A stretch of 64,000 nucleotides of DNA from Anaerolineales bacterium (GCA_013140605.1 JABFSL010000022.1:1-64000), one strand, 5' to 3'. Counted from the first letter of the stretch, positions 16,319 through 26,840 are shown. The notes: generated by a model not told the origin, from the sequence alone. Made by a program: numbers and translations.

Positions 16319-19300
16319 CTACTGGAAATTCTTTAACGCTTTTTCAACGGCTTGCAAGCCAAGGTTGTTGTTCAGACTAATGAATAGGTTTTTTGCTTCA
16401 TGTAAAACACTTTTTGCCTTTTCCGCTTTCCCTAGTTCTTTAAGAAAGCCTGCAAAAGTAAGAAGGGAGTGAGCACGTTCATACTGACAGATGTCATCTT
16501 CCAGGAGCACGAACGCGTGCTCAAATTCCATGCCAGCTTGGTCATGTTGATTTTGTTTCCAATGCAAGTTGGCGCGTAGAACAAGTTCCTGACCTGATGG
16601 GCAGGAAGATGATTGCTTTGAGATTAGTGAGCTTAGTACATTCAACTTTTCTTCAGCCTGATCCAATCGCAAAAGAGCTATCTGGGCTTCTGCCAAATAC
16701 AAACCCGTCATAATCTCTGCATTTACAAGTTTTCTTTTATGTGCCATTTCCCAAGCCAGTTGAAGTTCCTTTGCCGCTAATTCGTACTGTTCATCTTGAA
16801 GAAGGATATCACCCACGTTGAAATGCCCGATCATTGCTCCGCGCATGTCACGTCTGGATTCGCATGAATTAAGCGCGCGCCGGTAATTTGCAATTGCCTT
16901 GGCAAAATGGTTTTGGTAATAATAGACGATTCCCAGTTCACCGGTTACATAGGCGATGCCAGTTTGATCGTTCATGCTCTCGAATAATTTAAGTGAATCC
17001 TCCAGATCATTTACTGCTTGCTCCAGATTTCCCTGCCCTCGATTGAGAATGCCTCTAAGCTGCAACGCCTTTGCTTGCATATGATCGTTCTGATTATCAG
17101 ACAATAAACCGAAGGCCTGTTCCAATATCAGCATGGACACGGGGAATTCTCCGTTATTGCCAAGAGACTCCGCATGGTGAATCAGTAATCTGATCCTAAT
17201 ATCCTGGTCGTCTGTGGGTTGAAGAAAGTTTAGTGCTATTTTTAAGTGTGCGATGCTTTTTGTGAAATTTCGAAGTAGAAAATTGGCATTCCCTAAGGTT
17301 TCATTGAGGATGACATGTTCCAAACTGGAAAGTTCTTTCGGCTTGAGGCTGGCTGCCGAAAGGGTTTCTTCGCATAATTCAGCAAGCAGGCTATATTCAT
17401 TCCACGCCGTGAGTTGATCTTTCAAACCTGTTGAGAAAAGAGCTGTATAACTGCTGGTGGCGTCTCCTGCCTGAACGGCGTGATGGTGCCATTCAAGGAT
17501 GCTGGCATAATCATCAATGCTTTGGTGGGATGGTGAGACTTTTTGGCTGCGATAAAAACTGGTCGCGCGCAAATGTGCCTGTTGTGTGAATTCAAGGCTG
17601 GGAGATTTCAAACTAGTTTTCACAATGCTTGGCAGCCAGAACTTGCCTGTGTCACTTGCTTGAAGCAGGCCCTCTTCGCGCAATCGTTTGATGACCCCTG
17701 GCGTGACCTGTGCGGTTTGACATAACCCGTCAAGTGAAATTTCCCTGTGCAGGATCGTAATGGATTGCAGCGCATCGAATTCCTGCGGAGATAGGCGCTG
17801 TTGTAGCGATACTTTAAATCTTTCAGTGGTTTCTTCCAGTCCACCCTGAAGATCGTCAACAGCGGAAGTGACACCCAGAGCCTGTATGTAATGGGCGAGG
17901 TGATTCAACGTAAATGGATGACCATCAGCAGTGCGTGCCAGCGATACAAGCATGTCACGCGGGAATTTATCCAAACCAAATACTTGCAGGAAGGCTATCG
18001 AGTTTGATTCGTCAAGTCCACGCAAGGTCAACGGCTGCGTGCCAAACTCAAGCAGGAATTGTCCGTTATGCAGAACAGGAACAAACGGGTTGGTGACGAT
18101 GATCCTTGCATTGTGCGTATTGCTTTTGAGACCATCAAATAAGAGCTCAAGCCCTTCGTCTTTGAAGTGGTTCGAGCCGCGTGAAAGGACGGTTTCCAAA
18201 TTGTCAAAGACCAGCCAGATGGGCGGTTCTTGATTTAAATAATCGATCAACACATCCACTTCATAAGCGGATGCCTGACCTTCCGGTGAATTGCGAAATG
18301 CCATTACTTCCTGGCGCACTTCACCGCCCAGACAATTTTCGAGATAACTGGAGATGCGGTCGAGTAGAACACCAAGAGTGTTGCCGCTGCTTTGCTGTCT
18401 TTCAAAGTCATACCAAAATGGCGGTGGTGATTCAACCGGCATGAATTCAAGCAAGGCGCGCGCGAAGGTGCTTTTGCCAATGCCCGGCATTCCATTGACG
18501 ATCAGCAAACGATGGTCTCTCAGATATTCGACGCCCTTTGCAAGTTCCTTCTCGCGGTTTGATAGGATCAGCGGTCGTTCGGTTGATTCGAGTACCGGCA
18601 GGGACGATTTCGAATAACCCTTCTTCTGCCATTTCTTGTCCCAATTGGCTTGTGCCTGCGCGCGTTTTTCTGCCAGTTTTGGTAATGCCTGAATCCTTGC
18701 GTGATCGGTGGAGATTGCCTCGGTGCTTCGGTTTTGCTCCTTCTGCAAGGATGCCAGAGCCAGCTCAACGTCAAAGGCGGAAGCGGGCCTTTCTTCTGGC
18801 TTCTTGTTCATCAGCTTCATTACGAGCACATCCAACGCGATGGGTATATCCAGTCTGATTTCTCTTGGTGAAGGGACTGGCGCATTCATGTGCTGATAGA
18901 TCAACTGAACTAGGTCTGTGCCTTTATAGGGTTGGCTGCCGGTCAACATTTCAAACATCATCACGCCGAGCGCGTACAAATCTGACTGTGGGCTTGGTTC
19001 GCCGCTTTCGATCAACTCCGGTGAGATATATGATATTGTGCCGACAATGACGCCCGAGGCCGTTACGTGTGGAGCGTTGTTACTGCGAGCCAAACCAAAA
19101 TCCATCAACTTGACGATGTTTTGCGGGGTGAGCATCGCGTTCTCAGGTTTTAAGTCGCGATGAATAATCCCTTTGCCATGCGCGTGGGCAAGTGCGGCAC
19201 AGATCTGGCGCGCATATTCAATGCAATCTTCTATGTTGGGGGTGGGAATGGAACGCAGGGTTTTTCCATCGACAAGTTCCATGACGATGAAAGGTTTTTC

Positions 19301-19537
19301 CTCCTCATCCACCGCGTCATAGATCGTGACGATATTTTGGTGATTGAGACGGGCGGCGGCTCGCGCTTCGACCAGCAGACGGGCGCGCCCTTCTGTGCCC
19401 AGACCTGTGCTGGAAATAAGTTTGACCGCCACTTCGCGATCAAGCAGTATGTCGTAGCCGCGATATACGATCCCCATACCGCCTTTACCAAGCTCGGCAT
19501 CTATTCTGTATCGGTTGACAAGTGTTTGTCCCAGCAT
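16319..19537 (-). CDS. serine/threonine protein kinase fused to a STAND-type ATPase and TPR array
   Basis: A 1072-residue cytosolic signalling protein. Residues 9-265 are a Hanks-type kinase: glycine loop GKGGMG (17-22), Lys39, HRDLKPEN (Asp128), DFGLA (Asp146), SYISPEL. Residues about 330-640 are an NB-ARC-like ATPase with P-loop GMPGIGKST (349-357) and the Walker-B-like IWLVFDNLET. A winged-helix-like stretch follows, and from about 700 to the end come TPR-like helices (for example GELGIVYYYQNHFAKAIANYRRAL). There is no membrane helix, unlike PknB receptors. STAND proteins switch on ligand binding by the repeats; here the output would be phosphorylation. No cognate substrate gene is apparent. 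Confidence 0.9.
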   Translation of the reverse strand: MLGQTLVNRYRIDAELGKGGMGIVYRGYDILLDREVAVKLISSTGLGTEGRARLLVEARAAARLNHQNIVTIYDAVDEEEKPFIVMELVDGKTLRSIPTPNIEDCIEYARQICAALAHAHGKGIIHRDLKPENAMLTPQNIVKLMDFGLARSNNAPHVTASGVIVGTISYISPELIESGEPSPQSDLYALGVMMFEMLTGSQPYKGTDLVQLIYQHMNAPVPSPREIRLDIPIALDVLVMKLMNKKPEERPASAFDVELALASLQKEQNRSTEAISTDHARIQALPKLAEKRAQAQANWDKKWQKKGYSKSSLPVLESTERPLILSNREKELAKGVEYLRDHRLLIVNGMPGIGKSTFARALLEFMPVESPPPFWYDFERQQSSGNTLGVLLDRISSYLENCLGGEVRQEVMAFRNSPEGQASAYEVDVLIDYLNQEPPIWLVFDNLETVLSRGSNHFKDEGLELLFDGLKSNTHNARIIVTNPFVPVLHNGQFLLEFGTQPLTLRGLDESNSIAFLQVFGLDKFPRDMLVSLARTADGHPFTLNHLAHYIQALGVTSAVDDLQGGLEETTERFKVSLQQRLSPQEFDALQSITILHREISLDGLCQTAQVTPGVIKRLREEGLLQASDTGKFWLPSIVKTSLKSPSLEFTQQAHLRATSFYRSQKVSPSHQSIDDYASILEWHHHAVQAGDATSSYTALFSTGLKDQLTAWNEYSLLAELCEETLSAASLKPKELSSLEHVILNETLGNANFLLRNFTKSIAHLKIALNFLQPTDDQDIRIRLLIHHAESLGNNGEFPVSMLILEQAFGLLSDNQNDHMQAKALQLRGILNRGQGNLEQAVNDLEDSLKLFESMNDQTGIAYVTGELGIVYYYQNHFAKAIANYRRALNSCESRRDMRGAMIGHFNVGDILLQDEQYELAAKELQLAWEMAHKRKLVNAEIMTGLYLAEAQIALLRLDQAEEKLNVLSSLISKQSSSCPSGQELVLRANLHWKQNQHDQAGMEFEHAFVLLEDDICQYERAHSLLTFAGFLKELGKAEKAKSVLHEAKNLFISLNNNLGLQAVEKALKNFQ

Positions 19538-19620
19538 GGTTTTACCTGAGTGGTTTAACTACTAGTGATGTGTAATTATGATTGATTATATGTAATATCT
19601 TCAGGTAAAGCAATTGGCAA

Positions 19621-20268
19621 TCATTCCCCGCGGATTCCAAATACCCAACTCATATCGGTCCCCAGAGTCTCTGCTTGAAAAATATTTTCACGGACAAGGC
19701 TCAAACGTTTTTCCATTGACCTGGTGATCAATGGGATTGATTTGCGTGTGTAGAATTTTTTATATAAGCGGTTCGCCGCGGATTCGTCCCACATCCATGA
19801 TGGGTCAATCGTGGATAGATCCATGGGGCGTGTGTATCCGCGCAAGGTTTTTTGTCTGTGGGTGTTCATGTAATGCTCAAAGTAGCTCATCGCCAGTTCC
19901 CGAAGATTCTTGTAAACAGGTTCGCGGAATCCAAGCTGCACAAAGTTGGATTTTGCCACCGCGCCCCAGCGCCCTTCGATCTGATACAGCGCAAGGACAT
20001 GATCATCGTCGAGAGCGGGAACAGGCGTCAGGTCAAGAACGAGCGGTTTGAAGCCCAACTTCCACAAAAGGAGCGCGGCCAGAAATCCGCCATCGAGGCA
20101 GTGACATTGCTGGTCCAGGATCACATTCAAGGGCGAGCGATCCCGTTCCTCCGCATTGTATGGCATGGAATAAAGAAACTCCTGAACATCAAAAGGAGTT
20201 TTGAGCTTCTCAATTTTTTGCTGTTCTTTTTTGGGGAGCATTGATTGAAAGCGGGTAAGTGGATTCAT
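19621..20268 (-). CDS. unknown protein with transglutaminase/cysteine-protease-like motif
   Basis: A 215-residue soluble protein. The segment DQQCHCLDGGFLAALLLWKLG followed about 30 residues later by LDDDHVLALYQIEGRWGAVAKSNF has the order Cys-helix, His-strand, Asp/Asn expected of the transglutaminase-like (papain) fold. The C-terminal half is helical, with aromatic and basic residues (SWMWDESAANRLYKKFYTRKS). No family name was recognised, so enzymatic activity is tentative. It lies between the kinase/STAND gene and the exporter operon, on the same strand as both, with a terminator on its upstream side. Confidence 0.75.
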   Translation of the reverse strand: MNPLTRFQSMLPKKEQQKIEKLKTPFDVQEFLYSMPYNAEERDRSPLNVILDQQCHCLDGGFLAALLLWKLGFKPLVLDLTPVPALDDDHVLALYQIEGRWGAVAKSNFVQLGFREPVYKNLRELAMSYFEHYMNTHRQKTLRGYTRPMDLSTIDPSWMWDESAANRLYKKFYTRKSIPLITRSMEKRLSLVRENIFQAETLGTDMSWVFGIRGE

Positions 20269-20290
20269 GGATTAAGTATACAGGGAAATA

Positions 20291-20333
20291 AAGCAAAAGA
20301 CATGCAGGCTTTTGCTCTGCATGTCTTTTGCTT
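20291..20333 (-). terminator. terminator of the exporter operon
   Basis: A 17-bp stem (AAGCAAAAGACATGCAG and complement) with a 9-nt loop lies immediately after the permease stop. Confidence 0.8.
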
Positions 20334-20336
20334 TTC

Positions 20337-22730
20337 CTACTCGTATGCCAATGTGTCTTTTACGGTAAGCCGCGAAGCCCTTCTTGCAGGCAGTGCGCTT
20401 GCCAATGTACCCAGCACTATCGTGAAGATCAACCATGCGATAACTCCGCTCGCGCCATAGACAGCGGGCATCGGTGCGGTGAGGATGGCCATGCCAACGC
20501 CGAAACACAACACATTCGTAATCGGGATCGAGATCAAAATGCTAATGGCCCAACTGACAATGCCGATCACCATGCCCTCAGTGATGACAATGGCTTGAAT
20601 ATCTCCGTTGCTCGCGCCAATGGCGCGCATCACGCCGATCTCACGGGTGCGCTCCAGCACGTTGATGCTCATCGTACCCATCAATCCCAGCCCACCGACG
20701 ATGGCGATGAGACTTGCCATCACGAGCATAAAGTAGACGAGAATATCCGTCTGGGATTTTTGACTTTCGATGAACTCCGCGCCCAACTGTGTGGAGCGGA
20801 TCTGGATTCCGCTCTCCTCGAACGCGGATTGGATCTGGTCGTTGATTCTTCTTTGCGTGGTGGCATCATGTTGTGAAGTGATAATGCGCAGGGAATATGC
20901 CATTTCTGGTTCGCCAACCAGTACGCTCAAGTATTCATAGTTGACATACAACAACGGCGGGCTAACGTTGCCCGTGATGCTGTACGTGCCCACGATCTGC
21001 CAGTCTGTATCCTTGCCATTTGTTTCAATGCTCAGCCAGTCTCCCACTTTCAAGTCGGGGAAAATTTGCAGGAGATGATTGCCGATGACAATCGCATTCT
21101 CATCCCCGGGTTGCAGCCAGCGGCCAGAGGTGATGATCGGGTCGATCATTTTGGAAGTGGACGGCGGAGCCACAAATAGGATCTGTGTGCCAGCTTCCTG
21201 ATCTCCCATATTGAGTGTGCCTGTGTATTCGAGCCAGCCTTCAGCGCCCTCCACGCTGGGGATGCTCATCGCAATATTGGCAACCTTGTCATAACGATAG
21301 CCGCGGTCAAACGAGACGTTGATATCGGCAAGGAAGTATCCCTGAATGTCTTCCATCACTTTGTCAAAGGAAGCCCACAAGTTATACACGCCGATAAATA
21401 CAGCACCGCCAAGCACCAAAGTAAATAATGTGATGCTCAACCTTGCCTTGCGTCTGAATGTATTGCGCAACGAAATGCGAATGGGGCGCGGGATCAACAC
21501 AGAATTTTTGCCAACCGAGTCGTCCTTTGGTCTGGCGTTACCGCCGAGACCATAGTCGCTCAACGCCTCGCGGACCGTGATCTTCACGCTGTTGTAGATC
21601 GGGAATATCGCCGCAATTAAAGGGACTACAACGGCAACCAGAATTTGCTGTACCAAAGTTGATGTGTATCCCTTGTAAGGAGCGGGGTGGAAATTCAACC
21701 ATTGCGCCATGCCGCCGCCGATAGTGGATGCAACCATATTGGCAAGCGGTACGGCAATTAATAATGAGCCAATTCCAAAAGCAAGGATCAACACCAGATA
21801 CATGCCGAAGATCTGCATGGTGCTGCCGCCTGTGGCTTTCATAATGCCAATCTGCCGCACGTGCTGGGTCATCAGGGCGGTGATGGTGTTGACGATCAAG
21901 AAGCCGCTCAAAAATACAGTCAGGTAGCCCAGAATACCAAGTACAAAGAACACGCCTTGTGTAATGCTGTACGCAAAGTGATGACCTGGCTGATAAACGC
22001 TCACAAAATAAACCGTCGCACCCGCGCGTTTCATACGGTCTGCCACGGCTTGTGCCACGGTTGTCACATGCTCCGCATCTGTCTGTTTTTCTGTAACGCT
22101 GATCGACAACAATTCGTAATTGTCGGTATTGCCGCCAAGCCATTCCAATGTTTTGGGCGTCACGTACGCATTGACCACGTTGGCAAGGTTGTAAGGTATT
22201 CCCGTCACAGCGTGCATGTAGCCTGTCAGGGTGATCTCACGCTTTTTCCCGTTTCCCAATTCCAAAAGGATTTTGTCGCCAGGTTTATACCCAAGCGACA
22301 ATGCGCTGGCGTCGAGAATCGTTTCCTTTTCACCATATGTCGGGATGACCGTTTCGCCAAGCGCTGGTTTCAGTGTGTTCAAAGTTAACTGACTTGGATC
22401 TTCAATGGCTGTGAAATTAATATCCACGTAGGTTCCATCGGGCCGCATGATGCGCGCGCCGACAGATGAAAAACCTTCCACCGTATCCACGCCAGGCACG
22501 GAGCGCGCCATCTTCGCCATATCATCATTCAGCGGCGAGGCGTACACCTCTGCCTCGGATGGGTTCGCGGAAAGGTAATCAATGTCCATGCTTTCGTTCA
22601 TGTACATGCCGAGGTTGTTATTGAACCCAACCGCGAACGCGCCAACAGCGATGGTGATGATGGTCAGAAAAGTCCGTCCGCGATTGCTCCAGAAATCAGC
22701 CCAGACTTTTTTCCAGCGACTGCCGATCAT
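20337..22730 (-). CDS. ABC transporter permease, FtsX/MacB-like, two-domain
   Basis: A 797-residue membrane protein built of two MacB/FtsX units. Each has a leading helix, a large extracytoplasmic PCD domain and a block of three C-terminal helices (first block near residues 265-400, second near 665-790, with [17 protein letters not shown] before the last helices). It would couple ATP hydrolysis to export or extraction of a lipid, peptide or drug from the membrane. The ATG overlaps the ATPase stop (ATGA) and has GGGGAG upstream, so it is preferred over an ATG six codons earlier. It works with the downstream HlyD-like adaptor. Confidence 0.9.
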   Translation of the reverse strand: MIGSRWKKVWADFWSNRGRTFLTIITIAVGAFAVGFNNNLGMYMNESMDIDYLSANPSEAEVYASPLNDDMAKMARSVPGVDTVEGFSSVGARIMRPDGTYVDINFTAIEDPSQLTLNTLKPALGETVIPTYGEKETILDASALSLGYKPGDKILLELGNGKKREITLTGYMHAVTGIPYNLANVVNAYVTPKTLEWLGGNTDNYELLSISVTEKQTDAEHVTTVAQAVADRMKRAGATVYFVSVYQPGHHFAYSITQGVFFVLGILGYLTVFLSGFLIVNTITALMTQHVRQIGIMKATGGSTMQIFGMYLVLILAFGIGSLLIAVPLANMVASTIGGGMAQWLNFHPAPYKGYTSTLVQQILVAVVVPLIAAIFPIYNSVKITVREALSDYGLGGNARPKDDSVGKNSVLIPRPIRISLRNTFRRKARLSITLFTLVLGGAVFIGVYNLWASFDKVMEDIQGYFLADINVSFDRGYRYDKVANIAMSIPSVEGAEGWLEYTGTLNMGDQEAGTQILFVAPPSTSKMIDPIITSGRWLQPGDENAIVIGNHLLQIFPDLKVGDWLSIETNGKDTDWQIVGTYSITGNVSPPLLYVNYEYLSVLVGEPEMAYSLRIITSQHDATTQRRINDQIQSAFEESGIQIRSTQLGAEFIESQKSQTDILVYFMLVMASLIAIVGGLGLMGTMSINVLERTREIGVMRAIGASNGDIQAIVITEGMVIGIVSWAISILISIPITNVLCFGVGMAILTAPMPAVYGASGVIAWLIFTIVLGTLASALPARRASRLTVKDTLAYE

Positions 22731-23869
22731 GAGGAGACTCCCCGCCATGACAGATTCTCGCCGTTGTGTTTGTTCGCCATCTGACGCAGCGCTTCATGCG
22801 TCGCTTCGGATTGATCCAGTAATTCTGACAGTTGTTCATACCCGATGGCAAGCACCTCAACAGGTCCCGCCTCCGAGGCGCGGATGGATGCGCGATGTTT
22901 CGTCTCGTGGAAAAACTCCATTTCGCCGAAGCATTTCCCAGGTCTGAGTTGAAGCGCGATCACATCCGATTGATTGGGGCGCGGCAGGATCACTTCCACC
23001 GTTCCTTTGGAGACGATGTAAAACGTATCCGCATTCGTGCCTTCGGCAAGGATCATTGCGCCCGCTTCGTAGGTGAGTATCTTCGCGGTCTTTGTCGCTT
23101 GTAATAATTGAGATGCTGTTAATGTGGGCATGGCTTTCGCCACATACTCGTTGACAATTTCACCGTCCGCGATGAGCGCGGTGCGATGCGTGCGTTTTGC
23201 CAGCCCGCTGTCATGCGTGACAATGATGATGGTCTTGCCCTTCGCCACAAGATCGTTGAACAGCGCAAACACCGACTCGGCTGTTTTGGAATCAAGGTTG
23301 CCTGTCGGTTCATCCGCGATGATGACGGGCGGGTCGTTGGCGAGGGCGCGGGCAATCGCCACACGCTGCTGCTGTCCGCCTGAGAGAGCAGTTGGAAGTT
23401 TGTGGGCGTGATCTGCAAGTTCAACCAGTTCCAGCAAATCCATCGCGCGTTTGCGGCGTTCGTTGAGCGGATAGGTTCGGCAGAAATCCATTGGCAGCAT
23501 GATATTTTCAATGACCGAGATCATCGGCAGCAGTTGAAAGAACTGGAAGACGATACCAAGATTCTTTCCACGCCAGCGCGCCATTCGGTTTTCGTTCAGT
23601 CCATGCACGCCCGTCCCGTTGACCCACACTTCGCCTGTTGTGGGGCGGTCAATGCCAGTAATCATGTTCAGCAGGGTGGTCTTACCGCTGCCCGATTTGC
23701 CGATGATGCTGACGAATTCGCCCGCGTTGATCTGCAAGTCCACGCCTTCCAGCGCATGATAATCTCCGACGGCTGTCTTGTAGTATTTATTGACTTCATG
23801 CAAGTCTATGATAGGGTGATTTTCAACCTGCTCGCTCTCGGTTTTTTGTTTGAAAAATGAAATAGCCAT
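22727..23869 (-). CDS. ABC transporter ATPase (MacB/LolD-like) with a C-terminal cyclic-nucleotide-binding domain
   Basis: A 380-residue fusion. Residues 20-245 are the ATPase: Walker [11 protein letters not shown], signature [15 protein letters not shown], Walker [14 protein letters not shown] and the H-loop IVTHD. Residues about 260-370 are a cNMP/Crp-type beta barrel ([51 protein letters not shown]). The GE-x-RAS signature region is close to the phosphate-binding cassette ([16 protein letters not shown]). This suggests the exporter is gated by a small ligand such as cAMP or cGMP. It is the first gene of a coupled pair with the permease. Confidence 0.9.
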   Translation of the reverse strand: MAISFFKQKTESEQVENHPIIDLHEVNKYYKTAVGDYHALEGVDLQINAGEFVSIIGKSGSGKTTLLNMITGIDRPTTGEVWVNGTGVHGLNENRMARWRGKNLGIVFQFFQLLPMISVIENIMLPMDFCRTYPLNERRKRAMDLLELVELADHAHKLPTALSGGQQQRVAIARALANDPPVIIADEPTGNLDSKTAESVFALFNDLVAKGKTIIIVTHDSGLAKRTHRTALIADGEIVNEYVAKAMPTLTASQLLQATKTAKILTYEAGAMILAEGTNADTFYIVSKGTVEVILPRPNQSDVIALQLRPGKCFGEMEFFHETKHRASIRASEAGPVEVLAIGYEQLSELLDQSEATHEALRQMANKHNGENLSWRGVSS

Positions 23870-23886
23870 GATGGTCTCTTTCTTTT

Positions 23887-23952
23887 GCCACAGAGGCTCT
23901 GAGTCTCAGGGGATTAATAAAAAGAATCCCGGTGCCTCTGCGTCTCTGTGGC
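23887..23952. repeat. inverted repeat of the GCCACAGAG family
   Basis: GCCACAGAGGCTCTGAG on the left pairs imperfectly with CTCTGCGTCTCTGTGGC on the right. Lies upstream of the exporter ATPase and is non-coding. Confidence 0.6.
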
Positions 23953-23965
23953 TTATTTTTATTTA

Positions 23966-24070
23966 CTCACCTTACGCAGTGTCGTTCTGAGCGAAGCGAA
24001 GAACCTCTACGATTGTCTCAGAGACCCTTCGCTGTCGCTCAGGGTGACACGGTTGGGTGCGTAGGGTGAG
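23966..24070. repeat. 105-bp inverted-repeat element
   Basis: Outer ends CTCACCTTACGCA and TGCGTAGGGTGAG and inner GTGTCGTTCTGAGCG and CGCTCAGGGTGACAC form a long imperfect hairpin. It ends exactly at the base before the HlyD-like stop codon. The GAGCGAAGCGAAG core is a very common dispersed bacterial repeat style. Confidence 0.65.
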
Positions 24071-25099
24071 TTATTTAAATGTAACCACGGCAGTCATGCC
24101 CCAGCGCATGGCGGGATCCTGATCCGTCAGGAGGATAGCGACTTCGTAAACAATATCTCCCTGATTTTCCGTATAGCTCTGTCCAATGGAAATAATTTCG
24201 CCTTTCAATACTGTGTCAGGGATGGCATCCAATTTAATGGTTACAGGCTGTCCCTCCTGCAATTTGACCACATCGATCTCAGTCACATCTGTAGTGATGA
24301 CCGTCCATTTGGAAATGTCGGCTATCGTAACAGCGATCTCCCCGGCATTGATCGAACTTCCAGTTTTTGCATTCATTTCAGCCACCACGCCATCGAACGG
24401 GGCAATGACTGAGAAGACCGCCACCCCTGCTTTGGCTGCGTTCAACCGCGCTTCAAGCAAAGGCAGTTGATCACTGTCGGGGCCATCCTTCAGGCGGTCA
24501 TAGACAAGCTGCGCTTTTTCCAATTCGGCTGTTTTCAATGCCAGATCATTCTTGGCTTCCACGATCCAATCTTCCGGGGCGGGGCCTTTGAAACTTTTGG
24601 TTTTAATTTCATATTGATACCCAAAAGGTGTATTGACTAAGACTCTGCGGGCTTGTGTTTGCGGAATCTTTTTGTCATTTTGCAAATACACAAGATACTG
24701 GTCGGCCTTTTCGTTTGCTTCCTGCGCATCTTTCAGATCAATGGCGGCCTGGGCAAAGTCGGCGCCTCTTGCGTTGAGCAGGTCATCCCATGCCTTTTGC
24801 GCGCTGACCAGTTCAACTTGTGCGGCGGCATAGTTTGTATCCGATTCGTCGCCCAGACGAATAAGCGGCTCTCCCTTTTTCACCGACTGGCCTTCTTTCA
24901 CCAGCACCTCACTGATCGCCCCGCTGGTATTGAAGGCGATCTCGGCGTATTGAATGGGTTCAACGCGGCCTTCGGCTATGATCGTATCGTCCGCGACAAC
25001 GATTGGAATTTGAGTCGCTTCGGGCGTGGCGGTGGCTTTACCGCAGGCAGCCAGGGTTAAGGCGAGAACGATCAATGTTAATAATTTAATGTTTTTCAT
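24071..25099 (-). CDS. HlyD/RND-type efflux adaptor lipoprotein
   Basis: A 342-residue membrane fusion protein with an N-terminal lipoprotein signal (LLTLIVLALTLAAC, acylated Cys about 19). The biotinyl-lipoyl-like halves (GAISEVLVKEGQSVKKGEPLIRLGD and APFDGVVAEMNAKTGSSINAGE) flank a long alpha-helical hairpin (about 90-215), and a C-terminal beta-barrel region follows. It would link the MacB-like permease to the cell exterior in a single-membrane cell. GGAAATCC lies upstream of the ATG. It is separated from the ATPase by about 200 nt on the upstream side of that gene, so it is probably co-regulated rather than tightly coupled. Confidence 0.88.
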   Translation of the reverse strand: MKNIKLLTLIVLALTLAACGKATATPEATQIPIVVADDTIIAEGRVEPIQYAEIAFNTSGAISEVLVKEGQSVKKGEPLIRLGDESDTNYAAAQVELVSAQKAWDDLLNARGADFAQAAIDLKDAQEANEKADQYLVYLQNDKKIPQTQARRVLVNTPFGYQYEIKTKSFKGPAPEDWIVEAKNDLALKTAELEKAQLVYDRLKDGPDSDQLPLLEARLNAAKAGVAVFSVIAPFDGVVAEMNAKTGSSINAGEIAVTIADISKWTVITTDVTEIDVVKLQEGQPVTIKLDAIPDTVLKGEIISIGQSYTENQGDIVYEVAILLTDQDPAMRWGMTAVVTFK

Positions 25100-25178
25100 C
25101 TTGGATTTCCTTTGTGAATGATTCTTTCGCTTGTGGATTATTTTCTGGTTGACTTACGCTCAATGTAAAATTTAGTTG

Positions 25179-25219
25179 CAAAAAATGGGAGCATCAGCTC
25201 GTAAGCCGTGCTCCCATTA
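25179..25219 (-). terminator. terminator downstream of zwf
   Basis: On the minus strand a 10-bp stem (AATGGGAGCA and TGCTCCCATT) with a 15-nt loop is followed by a T run. Confidence 0.75.
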
Positions 25220-25282
25220 TTTAGGAAACCAGTATATTTGCCACCCTTCTTTCGGATGGTTTTTATTAGCCAAATGGATTGT

Positions 25283-26761
25283 TTACTTTTCCAGCATCAT
25301 GCTGGCCTCGGCGTTGAGCCATCGGCGTCCATCGCGGGCGAGCAGGTCGTATGCCTCAGTGGGGCCCCAACTGCCGGGTTTGTAACCAGCCAACGGCGGA
25401 GTCTGATGCGTTTCCCATGTCTGCAAAATGGGATCGATCAGCGACCAGGCTGTCTCCACTTCGTCTGCGCGTGTGAAGAGCGACGCGTCCCCTTGAATGG
25501 CATCCAGCAGAAGCCTTTCATAAGATTCGGGAATTGCAGTTTCACCAAAGGCTTCGGAATAATGAAATTCCATATCCACTGAGCGGGTTTCAGAAACGGT
25601 GTCAGGCGCCTTGGCCTCAAAGCGGACGTGCAAGCCTTCGTCGGGCTGCAAATATAGCACGAGCATGTTCGGCTTCATGGTTTGCATCGGGAACATGGCG
25701 AGCGGCGGTTCTTTGAATTGGATAATGATCTGCGATTGTTTCTCAGCGAGATTTTTTCCAGAACGCAAATAGAAGGGCACGCCTTTCCAGCGCCAGTTGT
25801 TGATGTAGAGGCGGAGCGCCGCGTAGGTGGGCGTGGTGGAATTTGGATTCACCTGTTCTTCGCTGCGATAACCTTTATATTGACCGCGCACCGTATTTGC
25901 CGATACCTGTTCGGGAGTCATGGGCTGAACAGCGCTGAGAACTTTTACTTTTTCGTTCCGCAAGTGACTTGCGCTGAAAGACGCGGGCGGTTCCATGGCA
26001 ACGAGGGTCAGCAATTGCAAAAGATGATTTTGGAACATGTCGCGGAGCACGCCGACGCTATCGTAAAAACCTGCGCGGTGCTCGAGGCCGACCTTTTCCG
26101 CCACGGTGATCTGCACATGGTCAATGTAGTTGCGATTCCAGATCGGCTCAAAGATGGTATTGGCAAAACGCGTGAACAAAATATTCTGGACAGTTTCCTT
26201 GCCGAGGTAGTGGTCAATGCGGTATATCTGGTTTTCGTTGAGCGCCTTGTGAACCTGTTTGTTCAAAGTGATGGCTGATGCAAGGTCTGTGCCGAAGGGT
26301 TTTTCAAGCACTACACGCCGCCAGGCTCCATTCTCGTGGAGTTGACCTGACGCATCAAGATTGTCAATAATGGCGGGAAACAGTGTGGGTGGGAGTGCCA
26401 TATAGAAGAGCCGATTGGCATCGCCATCTTCCAGGTCAGTGAGCGTATCTGCCAGCTTTTTAAAATCACTTGCTTCAGTGTATTTGCCAGAAATGTAATG
26501 CAGGTTGGGCGCAAAGATATTCCATTCTTCATCGGTGAAGGAATAGCTCGCGTGATCTTTCATGCCTTTAAGTAAATGCTCGCGGAACTGCTCATCTGTA
26601 AATGCAGTGCCGCCAAAACCCACGATCTGGAATTTCTTGGGAGTGCGGCGCTTGCGGAATAAATTAAACAACGAAGGGATCAACTTGCGTTGAGTCAGAT
26701 CGCCCGATGCGCCGAAGATGATGATCGTGGTCAGTAAGCCGTTATTGGGTAAGTTGTTCAT
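25283..26761 (-). CDS. zwf: glucose-6-phosphate 1-dehydrogenase
   Basis: The first enzyme of the oxidative pentose phosphate pathway: glucose-6-phosphate to 6-phosphogluconolactone with NADP. It has 492 residues, the usual size. The N-terminal Rossmann motif FGASGDLTQRKLIPSLFNL and the substrate/active-site motif RIDHYLGKE are intact, followed by NRNYIDHVQI and RAGFYDSVGVLRDM. Upstream codons in the same frame are encoded by a palindromic repeat and are unlikely to be translated, so MNNLPNNG is taken as the start, although no convincing ribosome-binding site precedes it. Third gene of a pgl-gnd-zwf set. Confidence 0.95.
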   Translation of the reverse strand: MNNLPNNGLLTTIIIFGASGDLTQRKLIPSLFNLFRKRRTPKKFQIVGFGGTAFTDEQFREHLLKGMKDHASYSFTDEEWNIFAPNLHYISGKYTEASDFKKLADTLTDLEDGDANRLFYMALPPTLFPAIIDNLDASGQLHENGAWRRVVLEKPFGTDLASAITLNKQVHKALNENQIYRIDHYLGKETVQNILFTRFANTIFEPIWNRNYIDHVQITVAEKVGLEHRAGFYDSVGVLRDMFQNHLLQLLTLVAMEPPASFSASHLRNEKVKVLSAVQPMTPEQVSANTVRGQYKGYRSEEQVNPNSTTPTYAALRLYINNWRWKGVPFYLRSGKNLAEKQSQIIIQFKEPPLAMFPMQTMKPNMLVLYLQPDEGLHVRFEAKAPDTVSETRSVDMEFHYSEAFGETAIPESYERLLLDAIQGDASLFTRADEVETAWSLIDPILQTWETHQTPPLAGYKPGSWGPTEAYDLLARDGRRWLNAEASMMLEK

Positions 26762-26770
26762 AAGTAAATG

Positions 26771-26836
26771 ACCGTGGACGGTGGATGATAGACGATGGTG
26801 TGCTTTCCACGGTCTACCGTCCATCGTCTATCGTCT
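26771..26836. repeat. 7-nt-period palindromic repeat between gnd and zwf
   Basis: The left arm consists of seven-base units (CGTGGAC, GGTGGAT, GATAGAC, GATGG) and the right arm is its approximate complement, forming a hairpin that fills the gnd-zwf gap. Same family as the in-gene copies at 4474-4548 and 55949-56006. Confidence 0.7.
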
Positions 26837-26840
26837 TGTC

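Noticed and set aside
26762-26824. Longer zwf start giving 21 extra N-terminal residues.
   Set aside because: Those codons lie in a palindromic repeat, and the Rossmann motif is correctly placed from the inner ATG.
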